Below, in pieces: positions 13,818 to 19,972 of a stretch of 19,972 nucleotides of DNA (its first letter is position 1; every line of letters starts with the position of its first letter). The notes below the pieces were generated by a model. It was not told the origin of the DNA and searched no databases. It saw nothing but the letters and a program-made list of their open reading frames with translations. The DNA comes from JBHPGW01 sp042569785 (GTDB lineage: Bacteria > Planctomycetota > Phycisphaerae > Sedimentisphaerales > Anaerobacaceae): NCBI GenBank assembly GCA_042569785.1, contig JBHPGW010000046.1, forward strand, positions 1-19,972, in the 5' to 3' direction. A program made the translations under genes and the position numbers.

Positions 13818-14741
13818 ATGGGTATTTTTGGTAAGACGACGGGGTTTTTTAAGGATCGGCTGGTCAAGACTCGCGATAAGATCAGCAGTTCACTGAGTAC
13901 CGTTCTGACGATCGGCAGGAATATCGATGAGGCACTGCTGGACGAACTGGAAGAGACGCTTATCACCGACGATATCGGTGTTGAGACGACTGACAAGCTG
14001 ATCAGCGACCTGCGCGAGGCTTATCGCGGTAAGCGGATAGCTACCACCGGAGACGTGATCCCATTTCTCAAAGAGCATATAAAAAACTATTGGCCTGCGC
14101 GTCATAGAGAGTTGCGGCTCGCTTCGAGCGGGCCAACTGTTATTCTTGTGGCAGGGGTTAACGGCTCGGGTAAGACCACGAGCATAGCTAAGCTTGCGCA
14201 TATTTTGAGTAAGGACGGTAAGAAGGTGATCGTAGCGGCGTGCGATACTTTTCGGGCGGCGGCGGTTGAGCAGTTGACGATATGGGCAGAGCGTATCGGT
14301 GTGCAGATCGTAAAGCACAAGAGCGGCTCGGATCCCGCGGCGGTAGCCTATGACGCCTGCGAGGCGGCTGTTGCGCGGCAGGCGGATTTTTTGATACTCG
14401 ATACAGCAGGGCGGCTGCATACGCAAAAGGACTTGATGCGCGAGTTGACCAAGATTCGCGACGTTGTAACCGGCAAGATCGCCGGTTCACCGCATGAAGT
14501 GCTGCTTGTACTCGATGGGACGACGGGACAAAACGCGATCGTACAGGCTAAGATGTTTACCGAAGCTATCGATGTGACCGGGATATTCCTTGCCAAGCTC
14601 GATGGCACGGCAAGGGGGGGGATCGTGATCGCTATAAAGGATCAGCTGGATATTCCGGTAAAGTTTGTAGGCCTTGGCGAAAAGCCTGAGGATATTGCTG
14701 AGTTTGATCCGGGTTCATTTGTTGAGGCTTTGTTTGAGTGA
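13818..14741 (+). CDS. ftsY: signal recognition particle receptor FtsY
   Basis: SRP receptor GTPase, which docks ribosome-SRP complexes at the inner membrane translocon. The 307-aa product has the NG core only, without the long acidic A domain of E. coli FtsY. Motifs in order: ALLDELEETLITDDIG in the N domain, P-loop GVNGSGKTT (113-121), DTFRAAA (143-149), DTAGR (195-199), AKLDGTARGG (259-268, Ala in place of the usual Thr), GLGEKPEDI and the C-terminal FDPGSFVEALF. ACAGGAGC precedes the ATG. The transglutaminase-like gene starts 16 nt after its stop and is likely co-transcribed. Confidence 0.97.
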   Translation: MGIFGKTTGFFKDRLVKTRDKISSSLSTVLTIGRNIDEALLDELEETLITDDIGVETTDKLISDLREAYRGKRIATTGDVIPFLKEHIKNYWPARHRELRLASSGPTVILVAGVNGSGKTTSIAKLAHILSKDGKKVIVAACDTFRAAAVEQLTIWAERIGVQIVKHKSGSDPAAVAYDACEAAVARQADFLILDTAGRLHTQKDLMRELTKIRDVVTGKIAGSPHEVLLVLDGTTGQNAIVQAKMFTEAIDVTGIFLAKLDGTARGGIVIAIKDQLDIPVKFVGLGEKPEDIAEFDPGSFVEALFE

Positions 14742-14757
14742 TGATGGCAGGGGGCTT

Positions 14758-15702
14758 ATGAATACTCGAAGGTTGTTAGTCGCGTTTGTTTTGGTTGTGG
14801 TTTTTTACGGGGGCGATATAAATGCTCAAACCCGCAGAACTCGTAACAAGGTCGAGATGGATATCCTATACAAATTCAAGATCGACGGTAAAACCAGTAA
14901 GGTCGAATTTACTATTTTGCTGCCGAGAACTATACCGAATAAGCAGAACATTGAGCTGAGCTATTCTGTTAAGCCGAAAAAAGTTTTTATGAAGAACCGG
15001 AACAGCTACGCGAAGTTCGTTTTTAATCATCCCAGAAAAGATTTTACACTTGTCATAAAAGTCAAAGCGGACTTGTTCAGCTATGACCTGTCGACGGCAG
15101 CGAATAAACGAATGGCAGAGCCTAACGAATTTGTAAATCTGACGACTTATCTCAGGGATGAAAAGTATCTGGAAAAGGATGATCCGTCAATAAAACGGAT
15201 CGCAAGGAACCTGAGGGGTCGCAACGAGATCAACAGAGTCAGGAACATATATAATTACGTTTTAGGGAATCTTGAATACGGCAAGTATAACAAAAAAGAT
15301 ATGGGGGCGATCACAGCGGTTAAGCGTAAAAAAGGCGACTGTTCTGAGTACGCGGACCTTTTTGTCGTCCTGTGCCGAGCTAAAAAGATTCCTGCCAGGG
15401 TGGTTTCCGGTTACTTGACAGAATACAAGGGTACCGCTAAACACAGTTGGGCCGAGGTGTATCTGGAAGGTCTCGGATGGGTGCCTTTTGATCCTACGAT
15501 CGGTGATGTGGAAGATGTTTCGGCGCAAAAGCGGTTGTTTAAGAACCTTAGCCCGATATATATTTACCTAAGTCATATTCGCAGTGATCCTGTGCTGGAA
15601 AATGGCGGATTCTACTATTACAGGTACTGGGGCGATAAGATCGAGGTTCTCGATCAGGTCAGGGTAACCAGGCCGAGAAAACTGGCTAACAAAGCAGGCT
15701 AA
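14758..15702 (+). CDS. exported transglutaminase-like protein
   Basis: A 314-aa protein. I chose the ATG at 14758 because AGGGGG lies just ahead and a signal peptide follows directly (MNTRRLLVAFVLVVVFYGG, then DINAQT), while the longer open frame runs inside ftsY. Residues 30-130 form a beta-rich domain typical ahead of bacterial transglutaminase folds. Residues 150-250 form the transglutaminase-like core with a complete triad: C195 in GDCSEYA, H229 in KHSWAEVYL and D245 in FDPT. Such proteins may be proteases or peptide-modifying enzymes; the substrate is unknown. It is expected in the periplasm. It is probably in one operon with ftsY. Confidence 0.88.
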   Translation: MNTRRLLVAFVLVVVFYGGDINAQTRRTRNKVEMDILYKFKIDGKTSKVEFTILLPRTIPNKQNIELSYSVKPKKVFMKNRNSYAKFVFNHPRKDFTLVIKVKADLFSYDLSTAANKRMAEPNEFVNLTTYLRDEKYLEKDDPSIKRIARNLRGRNEINRVRNIYNYVLGNLEYGKYNKKDMGAITAVKRKKGDCSEYADLFVVLCRAKKIPARVVSGYLTEYKGTAKHSWAEVYLEGLGWVPFDPTIGDVEDVSAQKRLFKNLSPIYIYLSHIRSDPVLENGGFYYYRYWGDKIEVLDQVRVTRPRKLANKAG

Positions 15703-15865
15703 AAAAGCGATGGTTACAATTCGTTGGGGGCAATTATAGGGCTTTTTCCATATCTGAGCGGTGTTTTTTTACGTGCTTTTTTTATTTAACCTGCATTGAA
15801 CTTATGCCGATAAAACAGCTTGAAGACAAGAATATTTGCGATAATTAAGAAACGGGAGTTGTCAA

Positions 15866-16207
15866 ATGGGTATTCAGAACTGGTCAGAAGATATTATAAT
15901 TTTGGATCTTGCTGCCGAGCCTCAAACGGGCGACGATCTTAGATCGGTAATAGAAGTGGTTCGTGATCGTGGTGATTGCGAGGTGCTGGTCGACTTTTCA
16001 GGTGTTGATATAATAACCTCATCGAGTATATCGGCTCTTTTGAAGCTGCGTAAACTTCTTGAAGATTGCGGGCATCGCCTGGTATTTTGCAGCGTAGCAC
16101 CGGCAACCAAGGGAGTATTTATACTCACAGGACTCGATGAAATATTTGAATTCTACGATGATAAATGTGTCGCCCTGGCTGCTTTGCAGCTTGTTAAAGA
16201 GCGGTAG
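15866..16207 (+). CDS. STAS-domain protein (anti-sigma factor antagonist-like)
   Basis: A 113-aa single STAS domain, related to SpoIIAA/RsbV. The phosphorylation loop reads VDIITSSSISALLKL (47-61); the family form is DSSGLG, so the acceptor serine is probably S53, while Thr and Ser replace the usual Asp and Gly. Such proteins switch a partner serine kinase/anti-sigma factor, but no kinase or phosphatase gene is nearby. CGGGAG precedes the ATG at a good distance. The 163-bp gap before it holds T-rich stretches but no clear terminator. Confidence 0.85.
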   Translation: MGIQNWSEDIIILDLAAEPQTGDDLRSVIEVVRDRGDCEVLVDFSGVDIITSSSISALLKLRKLLEDCGHRLVFCSVAPATKGVFILTGLDEIFEFYDDKCVALAALQLVKER

Positions 16208-16222
16208 AGCAGATATGGGGGC

Positions 16223-16251
16223 TTGACAAATCATTTGATCTTTAGTAGAAT
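16223..16251 (+). promoter_or_regulatory. sigma70-type promoter upstream of rnc
   Basis: TTGACA (16223-16228), exactly 17 nt, TAGAAT (16246-16251): a perfect -35 and a five-of-six -10. It would give an rnc leader of about 95 nt. Confidence 0.8.
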
Positions 16252-16280
16252 TTGCCTTGTTGGTTTTATTTATCGAGTTG

Positions 16281-16316
16281 ATTACGAAAATCGTCGGTGA
16301 CGGCGGAGTTCGTAAT
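16281..16316 (+). promoter_or_regulatory. 5'-leader hairpin of rnc, possible RNase III autoregulation site
   Basis: ATTACGAA (16281-16288) pairs perfectly with TTCGTAAT (16309-16316). Inside, CGTC (16292-16295) pairs with GACG (16299-16302) over a GGT loop. It lies between the promoter and the rnc start. In E. coli RNase III cleaves a stem in its own leader to limit its synthesis; a like role here is inference, and this stem is shorter. Confidence 0.5.
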
Positions 16317-16351
16317 TTGCTCGCGGATATCGTAAATTTGGACGTAAATAA

Positions 16352-17044
16352 ATGGACGAGAAAACTCTGCGGCAGATCGAGCAGATAATCGATTATCAAT
16401 TCAATGATCGTACCCTCCTTCGCAAGGCGTTTGTGCATGCCTCAGCGGCAGACAACCGCTCATTAAGCAATGAAAGACTCGAATTTCTTGGCGATTCTGT
16501 TTTAGCTCTTGCAGTCTGTCAAAAACTTTTTGAAGAATATCCTGATCACCTCGAAGGCGGCTTGACAAAGATGAAGAGCATGATCGTCTCTCGCAAATTG
16601 TGCGCTAAGGTAGCGAAAAAACTTAGTCTCCATAAATTTTTGCTGGTGGGTAAAGGTATGGCTCAGAGCAGGGCGCTTACCGGTTCTGTTGCCGCTGGGT
16701 TGCTGGAGGCGGTTATCGCGGCGGTTTATATTGATGGTGGATATGGGGCAGCGGAGAAATTTGTGCTGGAATCCTTTTCGGATGTCATCAAAAAGGCTGA
16801 ATCTGAAATTGCCCAGGGTAATTTTAAATCGATCTTACAGCAGTACGCTCAGCAGCAGCTTAGTACGGTGCCTAATTATGAACTGCTCGATGAAAAAGGG
16901 CCTGAACACAGCAAATGTTTTGAGGTTCGGGCTGTTGTGTTGGATAAGAGTTATGAAAGTGCCTGGGGCGCTAACAAAAAAGATGCAGAGCAAAAAGCCG
17001 CTCATAACGCTCTTGTCGAGATCGGGGTATTAAACCCGAAGTAA
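16352..17044 (+). CDS. rnc: ribonuclease III
   Basis: Double-strand-specific endoribonuclease for rRNA and other RNA processing. At 230 aa it has the usual length, with the RNase III domain at 1-150 and a dsRNA-binding domain at 157-226 (FKSILQQYAQQQ ... GANKKDAEQKAAHNAL). The signature NERLEFLGDSVL is at 40-51, with E44 and D48 as metal ligands. In the second metal-ligand motif, where most family members have DxxEA, this protein reads GLLEA (116-120): E119 is kept, but the Asp corresponding to D114 of the E. coli enzyme appears to be Gly. The ATG has no strong Shine-Dalgarno site. It converges on pyrG with a 29-nt gap. Confidence 0.95.
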   Translation: MDEKTLRQIEQIIDYQFNDRTLLRKAFVHASAADNRSLSNERLEFLGDSVLALAVCQKLFEEYPDHLEGGLTKMKSMIVSRKLCAKVAKKLSLHKFLLVGKGMAQSRALTGSVAAGLLEAVIAAVYIDGGYGAAEKFVLESFSDVIKKAESEIAQGNFKSILQQYAQQQLSTVPNYELLDEKGPEHSKCFEVRAVVLDKSYESAWGANKKDAEQKAAHNALVEIGVLNPK

Positions 17045-17073
17045 AAGCAGTCTCCTGTTTGAGTTTGTATTAT

Positions 17074-18786
17074 TCAATCTTTTTTCATCGCGGCATCAAC
17101 CAGAGAGACAAACATAGGATGTGGGTCCAGCGGCCTTGAAGTCAGACACGGATGGGCCTGTGTACCCATGAAGAACCGATGTTCGGGAATTTCGAGTATC
17201 TGCATGATCGGCTGGTCGGGCGCTTTACCCGAAAAGATCATCCCTGCCTGTTCGAGTTGCTCGATATAGCGTGGGTCAACTTCATAGCGATGCCTGAATC
17301 GCATTCTGACGGTGTCGGCTTTACCTAAAATTTTCCATGCGATTGTATCGGATTTTATTTCAACGTCTCTGCCGCCTAATCGCATATTCCCGCCGAGCCC
17401 TTCGATCTTTTTCTGTTCGGGTAAAATGTCGATTACCGCCTCTTTGCAATCGGGTACGATCTCTGTACTGTTGGCGTTTTTAAGACCGCAAACATTGCGA
17501 GCGAATTCGATCACCGCCATCTGGAATCCGAAACACAGCCCCAGGTATGGCAGGTTGTTTTCTCGTGCGTATTTAATGCAGGCGATCTTTCCTTCGGCGC
17601 CGCGGGTGCCGAATCCGCCCGGCACGATAATGCCGTCAACGTCAGCTAAGTGTTCCGCGACATTGGCATCGGTAACGCTGGTCGTTTCGATCCATTTGAT
17701 CTTGATGTCAGATCCCAGAGCGATGCCTGCGTGTTCGAGGGCGTTGATTATCGATGCGTAGCTGTCACGGACTGAAGTGTATTTGCCGGTAATACCGATG
17801 ACGGTCTGGTGTTTAATTTCGTCGATCTTGTCGGTGAAGTCGCACCATTTGGCCCAAGTTTTTCGCTCGTGTCGAAGGTTGAGCCGGTCCTCGATATTGA
17901 GCATTCTGGCGACCTCGAAATCCAGACTGTGATCCCTGAGCATGGCTGGTATCGTGTAGATGCTGGCTGAATCATGCATACTAAATACTCTTTTCAGAGG
18001 TACGTTACTGTATACGCTTATCTTTTGGCGTGCCTTTTCGTTAACAGGGTTTTCGGCTCGACATGCGATGATGTCGGGCTGGATACCTGTTTGCATGAGC
18101 TGCTTGATGCCGAGTTGTGCGGCCTTTGATTTCTGTTCGCCCAGTGCCTTTGGTTCGAGTATATAGGTCAGAGCGACAAAACATGAGCTGCCTGGCCCTT
18201 CTTCATAGGCTAACTCGCGTATCGCTTCGATGTAATATGCATTTTCCAGATCGCCTACGGTTCCGCCGATCTCTACGAAGACGATGTCAGCGTCACTGTC
18301 CATAGCCAGTTGACGCAGCTTGAGTTTTACTTCGCCGGTGACATGCGGGATCATCTGGACGTCTCTGCCCAGGTAGTCGCCGTGCCGTTCTTTGTTCAGT
18401 ACAGAGCTGAATATCTGTCCGCTTGTGGCAAAGTTCGCTCTGCTTAGATTCAGATTGAGCATTCTCTCGTAGGTGCCCAGGTCCATATCGCATTCCATGC
18501 CGTCGTCGAGTACGAACACTTCGCCATGCCTGAATGGGTTGAGCGTCCCGGAATCGATATTCAGATAACCTTCGAGCTTGATCGGCGTGACCTTAAGGCC
18601 CTTATCCTGCATCAACTTAGCCAGGCACGACGAAAATATCCCCTTACCCAGCCCGCTCATTACAGTACCGAGCACAAAACAATAGCGAGCCTTGCCCTTC
18701 TTGTAACTGGCGGGTATCGGCGAGAAAAACTCGCTATCAGTTGAAACGTCACTTAATGAAGCTAACTGGTTGTTATCTTTTGACAT
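17074..18786 (-). CDS. pyrG: CTP synthase, divergent form
   Basis: Makes CTP from UTP with glutamine-derived ammonia. The 570-aa product is about 25 longer than E. coli PyrG, mainly through an N-terminal tail (1-34). The synthase domain has CFVLGTVMSGLGKGIFSS, KLEGYLNIDSGTLNPF, HGEVFVLDDG and VEIGGTVGDLE. The glutaminase domain has PGGFGTRG and the nucleophile C418 in GLCFGFQ. At the His-Glu site (HPEF in E. coli) it reads AHPCLTSRP: H545 is kept and Cys547 stands where Glu is usual. The start is the ATG at 18786, which overlaps the kdsB TGA as TGATG; a TTG one codon upstream is less likely. CTP made here is the co-substrate of KdsB. Confidence 0.95.
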   Translation of the reverse strand: MSKDNNQLASLSDVSTDSEFFSPIPASYKKGKARYCFVLGTVMSGLGKGIFSSCLAKLMQDKGLKVTPIKLEGYLNIDSGTLNPFRHGEVFVLDDGMECDMDLGTYERMLNLNLSRANFATSGQIFSSVLNKERHGDYLGRDVQMIPHVTGEVKLKLRQLAMDSDADIVFVEIGGTVGDLENAYYIEAIRELAYEEGPGSSCFVALTYILEPKALGEQKSKAAQLGIKQLMQTGIQPDIIACRAENPVNEKARQKISVYSNVPLKRVFSMHDSASIYTIPAMLRDHSLDFEVARMLNIEDRLNLRHERKTWAKWCDFTDKIDEIKHQTVIGITGKYTSVRDSYASIINALEHAGIALGSDIKIKWIETTSVTDANVAEHLADVDGIIVPGGFGTRGAEGKIACIKYARENNLPYLGLCFGFQMAVIEFARNVCGLKNANSTEIVPDCKEAVIDILPEQKKIEGLGGNMRLGGRDVEIKSDTIAWKILGKADTVRMRFRHRYEVDPRYIEQLEQAGMIFSGKAPDQPIMQILEIPEHRFFMGTQAHPCLTSRPLDPHPMFVSLVDAAMKKD

Positions 18787-19532
18787 CAAAACTCCTTTTC
18801 ATTTTTTTGCCTCTTTACGAAATCTTCATATTGGGCGGGGGTGTCTATTCCATCGCAACTATGTGTAACTTTTCCGACGAGTATTTTATAGCCGTTCTCT
18901 ATTACTCGCAATTGTTCGAGCTTTTCGAGTTTCTCCATTGGCGTTTGCGGTAGGGTGGTAATCTTTAGCAGTAAATCTTTTCTGTAGGCGTAAATGCCAA
19001 GATGACGCAGGTGATTTTTAGTTTCTCCCGCGCCTTCGGCGTCTCTGTCGTACGGTATGGCAGAGCGTGAAAAATAGATCGCGTAGTTTCGGCAATCGAG
19101 AATAACTTTTACGATATTCGGATTTTTCAGCTGCTCGATATTGTCAAAGTCGGCAGCTAAAGTTGCCATCGGGCAATCCGGGTTTGCTGTCAACAACTCG
19201 GCCAAATAGTCGATATGGGCCGGGTCTATCTCAGGCTCGTCGCCCTGTAAGTTTATTATTATCTCGGCATCAATGTCTTTGACAACTTCCGCGATACGGT
19301 CGGTGCCGCTTTGATGGTCGGTGCTTGTTAAGACGCAGTCAGCGCCGAAAGATTTCGCTGCCTGAACGACTTTTTCATCGTCGGCGGCGATTATTACTTT
19401 ATCAGCGAGTTTGGCCTGGCAGGCGCGTTCGTAGGTGTGCTGGATGAGGAACTTGCCGGTATCTTTAGCGAGAACTTTCCCTGGGAATCTTGTAGAACCG
19501 TAACGAGCAGGTATACAAACTAAAATTTTCAC
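18786..19532 (-). CDS. kdsB: 3-deoxy-manno-octulosonate cytidylyltransferase
   Basis: Activates KDO with CTP to CMP-KDO for lipopolysaccharide inner core synthesis, which marks a Gram-negative envelope. The 248-aa product has the usual length. Motifs: IPARYGSTRFPGKVL (7-21), HQSGTDRI (73-80) and LQGDEPEI (95-102), then the family's YFSRSAIPYDR and HLGIYAYR. The gene ends in a one-base overlap with pyrG, so the pair is very probably translated in a coupled way. A strong candidate promoter lies 50-80 nt upstream. The end 'KKVTHSCDGIDTP'-like region (VGKVTHSCDGIDTPAQYEDF) is normal for the family. Confidence 0.97.
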   Translation of the reverse strand: MKILVCIPARYGSTRFPGKVLAKDTGKFLIQHTYERACQAKLADKVIIAADDEKVVQAAKSFGADCVLTSTDHQSGTDRIAEVVKDIDAEIIINLQGDEPEIDPAHIDYLAELLTANPDCPMATLAADFDNIEQLKNPNIVKVILDCRNYAIYFSRSAIPYDRDAEGAGETKNHLRHLGIYAYRKDLLLKITTLPQTPMEKLEKLEQLRVIENGYKILVGKVTHSCDGIDTPAQYEDFVKRQKNEKEF

Positions 19533-19583
19533 AGCTTATCTTCCATTGCAGTAGAATTTCTTTAAAAATACCACTGCCTTGGC

Positions 19584-19612
19584 ATGATAAGGGAAAGTTG
19601 AATTGTTGTCAA
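19584..19612 (-). promoter_or_regulatory. sigma70-type promoter for kdsB-pyrG
   Basis: Read on the minus strand: TTGACA (19612-19607), exactly 17 nt, TATCAT (19589-19584). It gives a leader of about 45 nt before the kdsB ATG. Confidence 0.75.
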
Positions 19613-19769
19613 CAGTGTAAAATATTCTAAAAAAAATATTTTCTTATCGCGTAATCAGTCCCACATTCGAAGAAGTGCCTCTGACTTCTGTTATGTCGTT
19701 TTGTTAGAGTTTGTAAAGATAGCCGGTCTGTTTAAAGACGCCGAATCCTGCCATGCTTAGATAAAACAT

Positions 19770-19798
19770 TTGGCTTTCTTGTCTGTTTCTGGTATAAT
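19770..19798 (+). promoter_or_regulatory. extended -10 promoter for the exported protein gene
   Basis: TATAAT (19793-19798) is perfect, with TGG directly ahead as an extended -10 element, and TTGGCT (19770-19775) 17 nt upstream as a -35. The predicted leader is about 70 nt. The 343-bp gap around it otherwise holds only the kdsB promoter and AT-rich sequence. Confidence 0.7.
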
Positions 19799-19874
19799 AC
19801 GGATAAGCTGGTTTACAGTGTAATATGAAGGTTAAAAGGAGAGGGACCCCTACAGATCTTACGAGAGGCAAATT

Positions 19875-19972
19875 ATGCGCAAAAAATGGAGCATTGTAAT
19901 TGTTTTATTGGTGTTTTTTCTGGCTTTGCCGGTGTTTGCCGGCGTGTCGAACCCTGAGGACTTCGAGAGCTA
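19875..19972 (+). CDS. exported protein, N-terminal part (cut by window edge)
   Basis: ATG at 19875 follows GAGAGG at a good distance. The visible 32 codons give a classical signal peptide: basic MRKKW, hydrophobic SIVIVLLVFFLALPVFA, and likely cleavage after FA, followed by GVSNPEDFES. An N-terminal NPEDFES-like stretch after the signal is common in planctomycete surface proteins that end in a PEP-CTERM sorting tail, but the rest lies outside the window, so no function is assigned. A strong promoter lies about 75 nt upstream. Confidence 0.75.
   Translation, partial: MRKKWSIVIVLLVFFLALPVFAGVSNPEDFES

Noticed and set aside
14674..14757. Longer start of the transglutaminase-like protein, inside ftsY
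   Set aside because: The extension is ftsY sequence in another frame. The ATG at 14758 follows AGGGGG and begins a signal peptide.
19825..19899. Leader peptide frame (24 codons) overlapping the exported protein start
   Set aside because: It has no ribosome binding site and no attenuator-like hairpin or codon run.

Overview
The window looks like a piece of a Gram-negative, probably planctomycete (Phycisphaerae-type) chromosome of moderate GC. The support is a KDO pathway gene (kdsB) paired with pyrG, a divergent long-form CTP synthase, a small Cys-rich protein of the DUF6485 type, an exported protein beginning with a signal peptide followed by an NPEDFES stretch, and many intergenic repeats of the 'ccacggatt / aatccgtgg' kind. 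The lineage call is inference from gene style, not from a marker RNA.

Positions 1-7640 hold a leucine biosynthesis run: leuA (3' part only), leuC, leuD and leuB, all on the + strand, then a TGS-domain GTPase. The run is broken by inserted material. A small PD-(D/E)XK nuclease gene of the GxxExxY family, bounded by ~30-nt imperfect inverted repeats, sits between leuC and leuD. A decayed restriction-modification island lies between leuD and leuB: a truncated DNA methyltransferase, an intact-looking HNH nuclease, a 76-aa protein and a broken small gene. A non-coding palindromic relative of the same inverted repeats lies just before leuB. A second GxxExxY cassette, about 93% identical in protein to the first, follows the GTPase gene.

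Positions 7640-10400 carry small or accessory genes: DUF6485-like, a PHP-domain phosphoesterase on the minus strand, an MNT-HEPN-type fusion, and two small membrane-anchored proteins. From 10400 to 11430 there is about 1 kb without a convincing gene. It is a nest of repeats (a double-hairpin palindrome, at least four relatives of one composite AT-rich unit, heptamer-like arrays), a minus-strand terminator that could end an unannotated small RNA, and other strong hairpins.

Positions 11500-19532 are mostly housekeeping: a rhomboid protease with a helical C-terminal extension, a probably frameshifted membrane protein gene on the minus strand, ftsY with a downstream exported transglutaminase-like protein, a STAS-domain protein, rnc with a clear promoter and a 5'-leader hairpin, and the overlapping kdsB-pyrG pair on the minus strand. 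PyrG makes CTP, which KdsB uses. The window ends in the first 32 codons of an exported protein with an extended -10 promoter.

The best candidate for a poorly described system is the GxxExxY nuclease with its inverted repeats and their non-coding derivatives. It looks like a repeat family carrying, or carried by, a nuclease gene, comparable in layout to REP sequences and their RAYT transposases.
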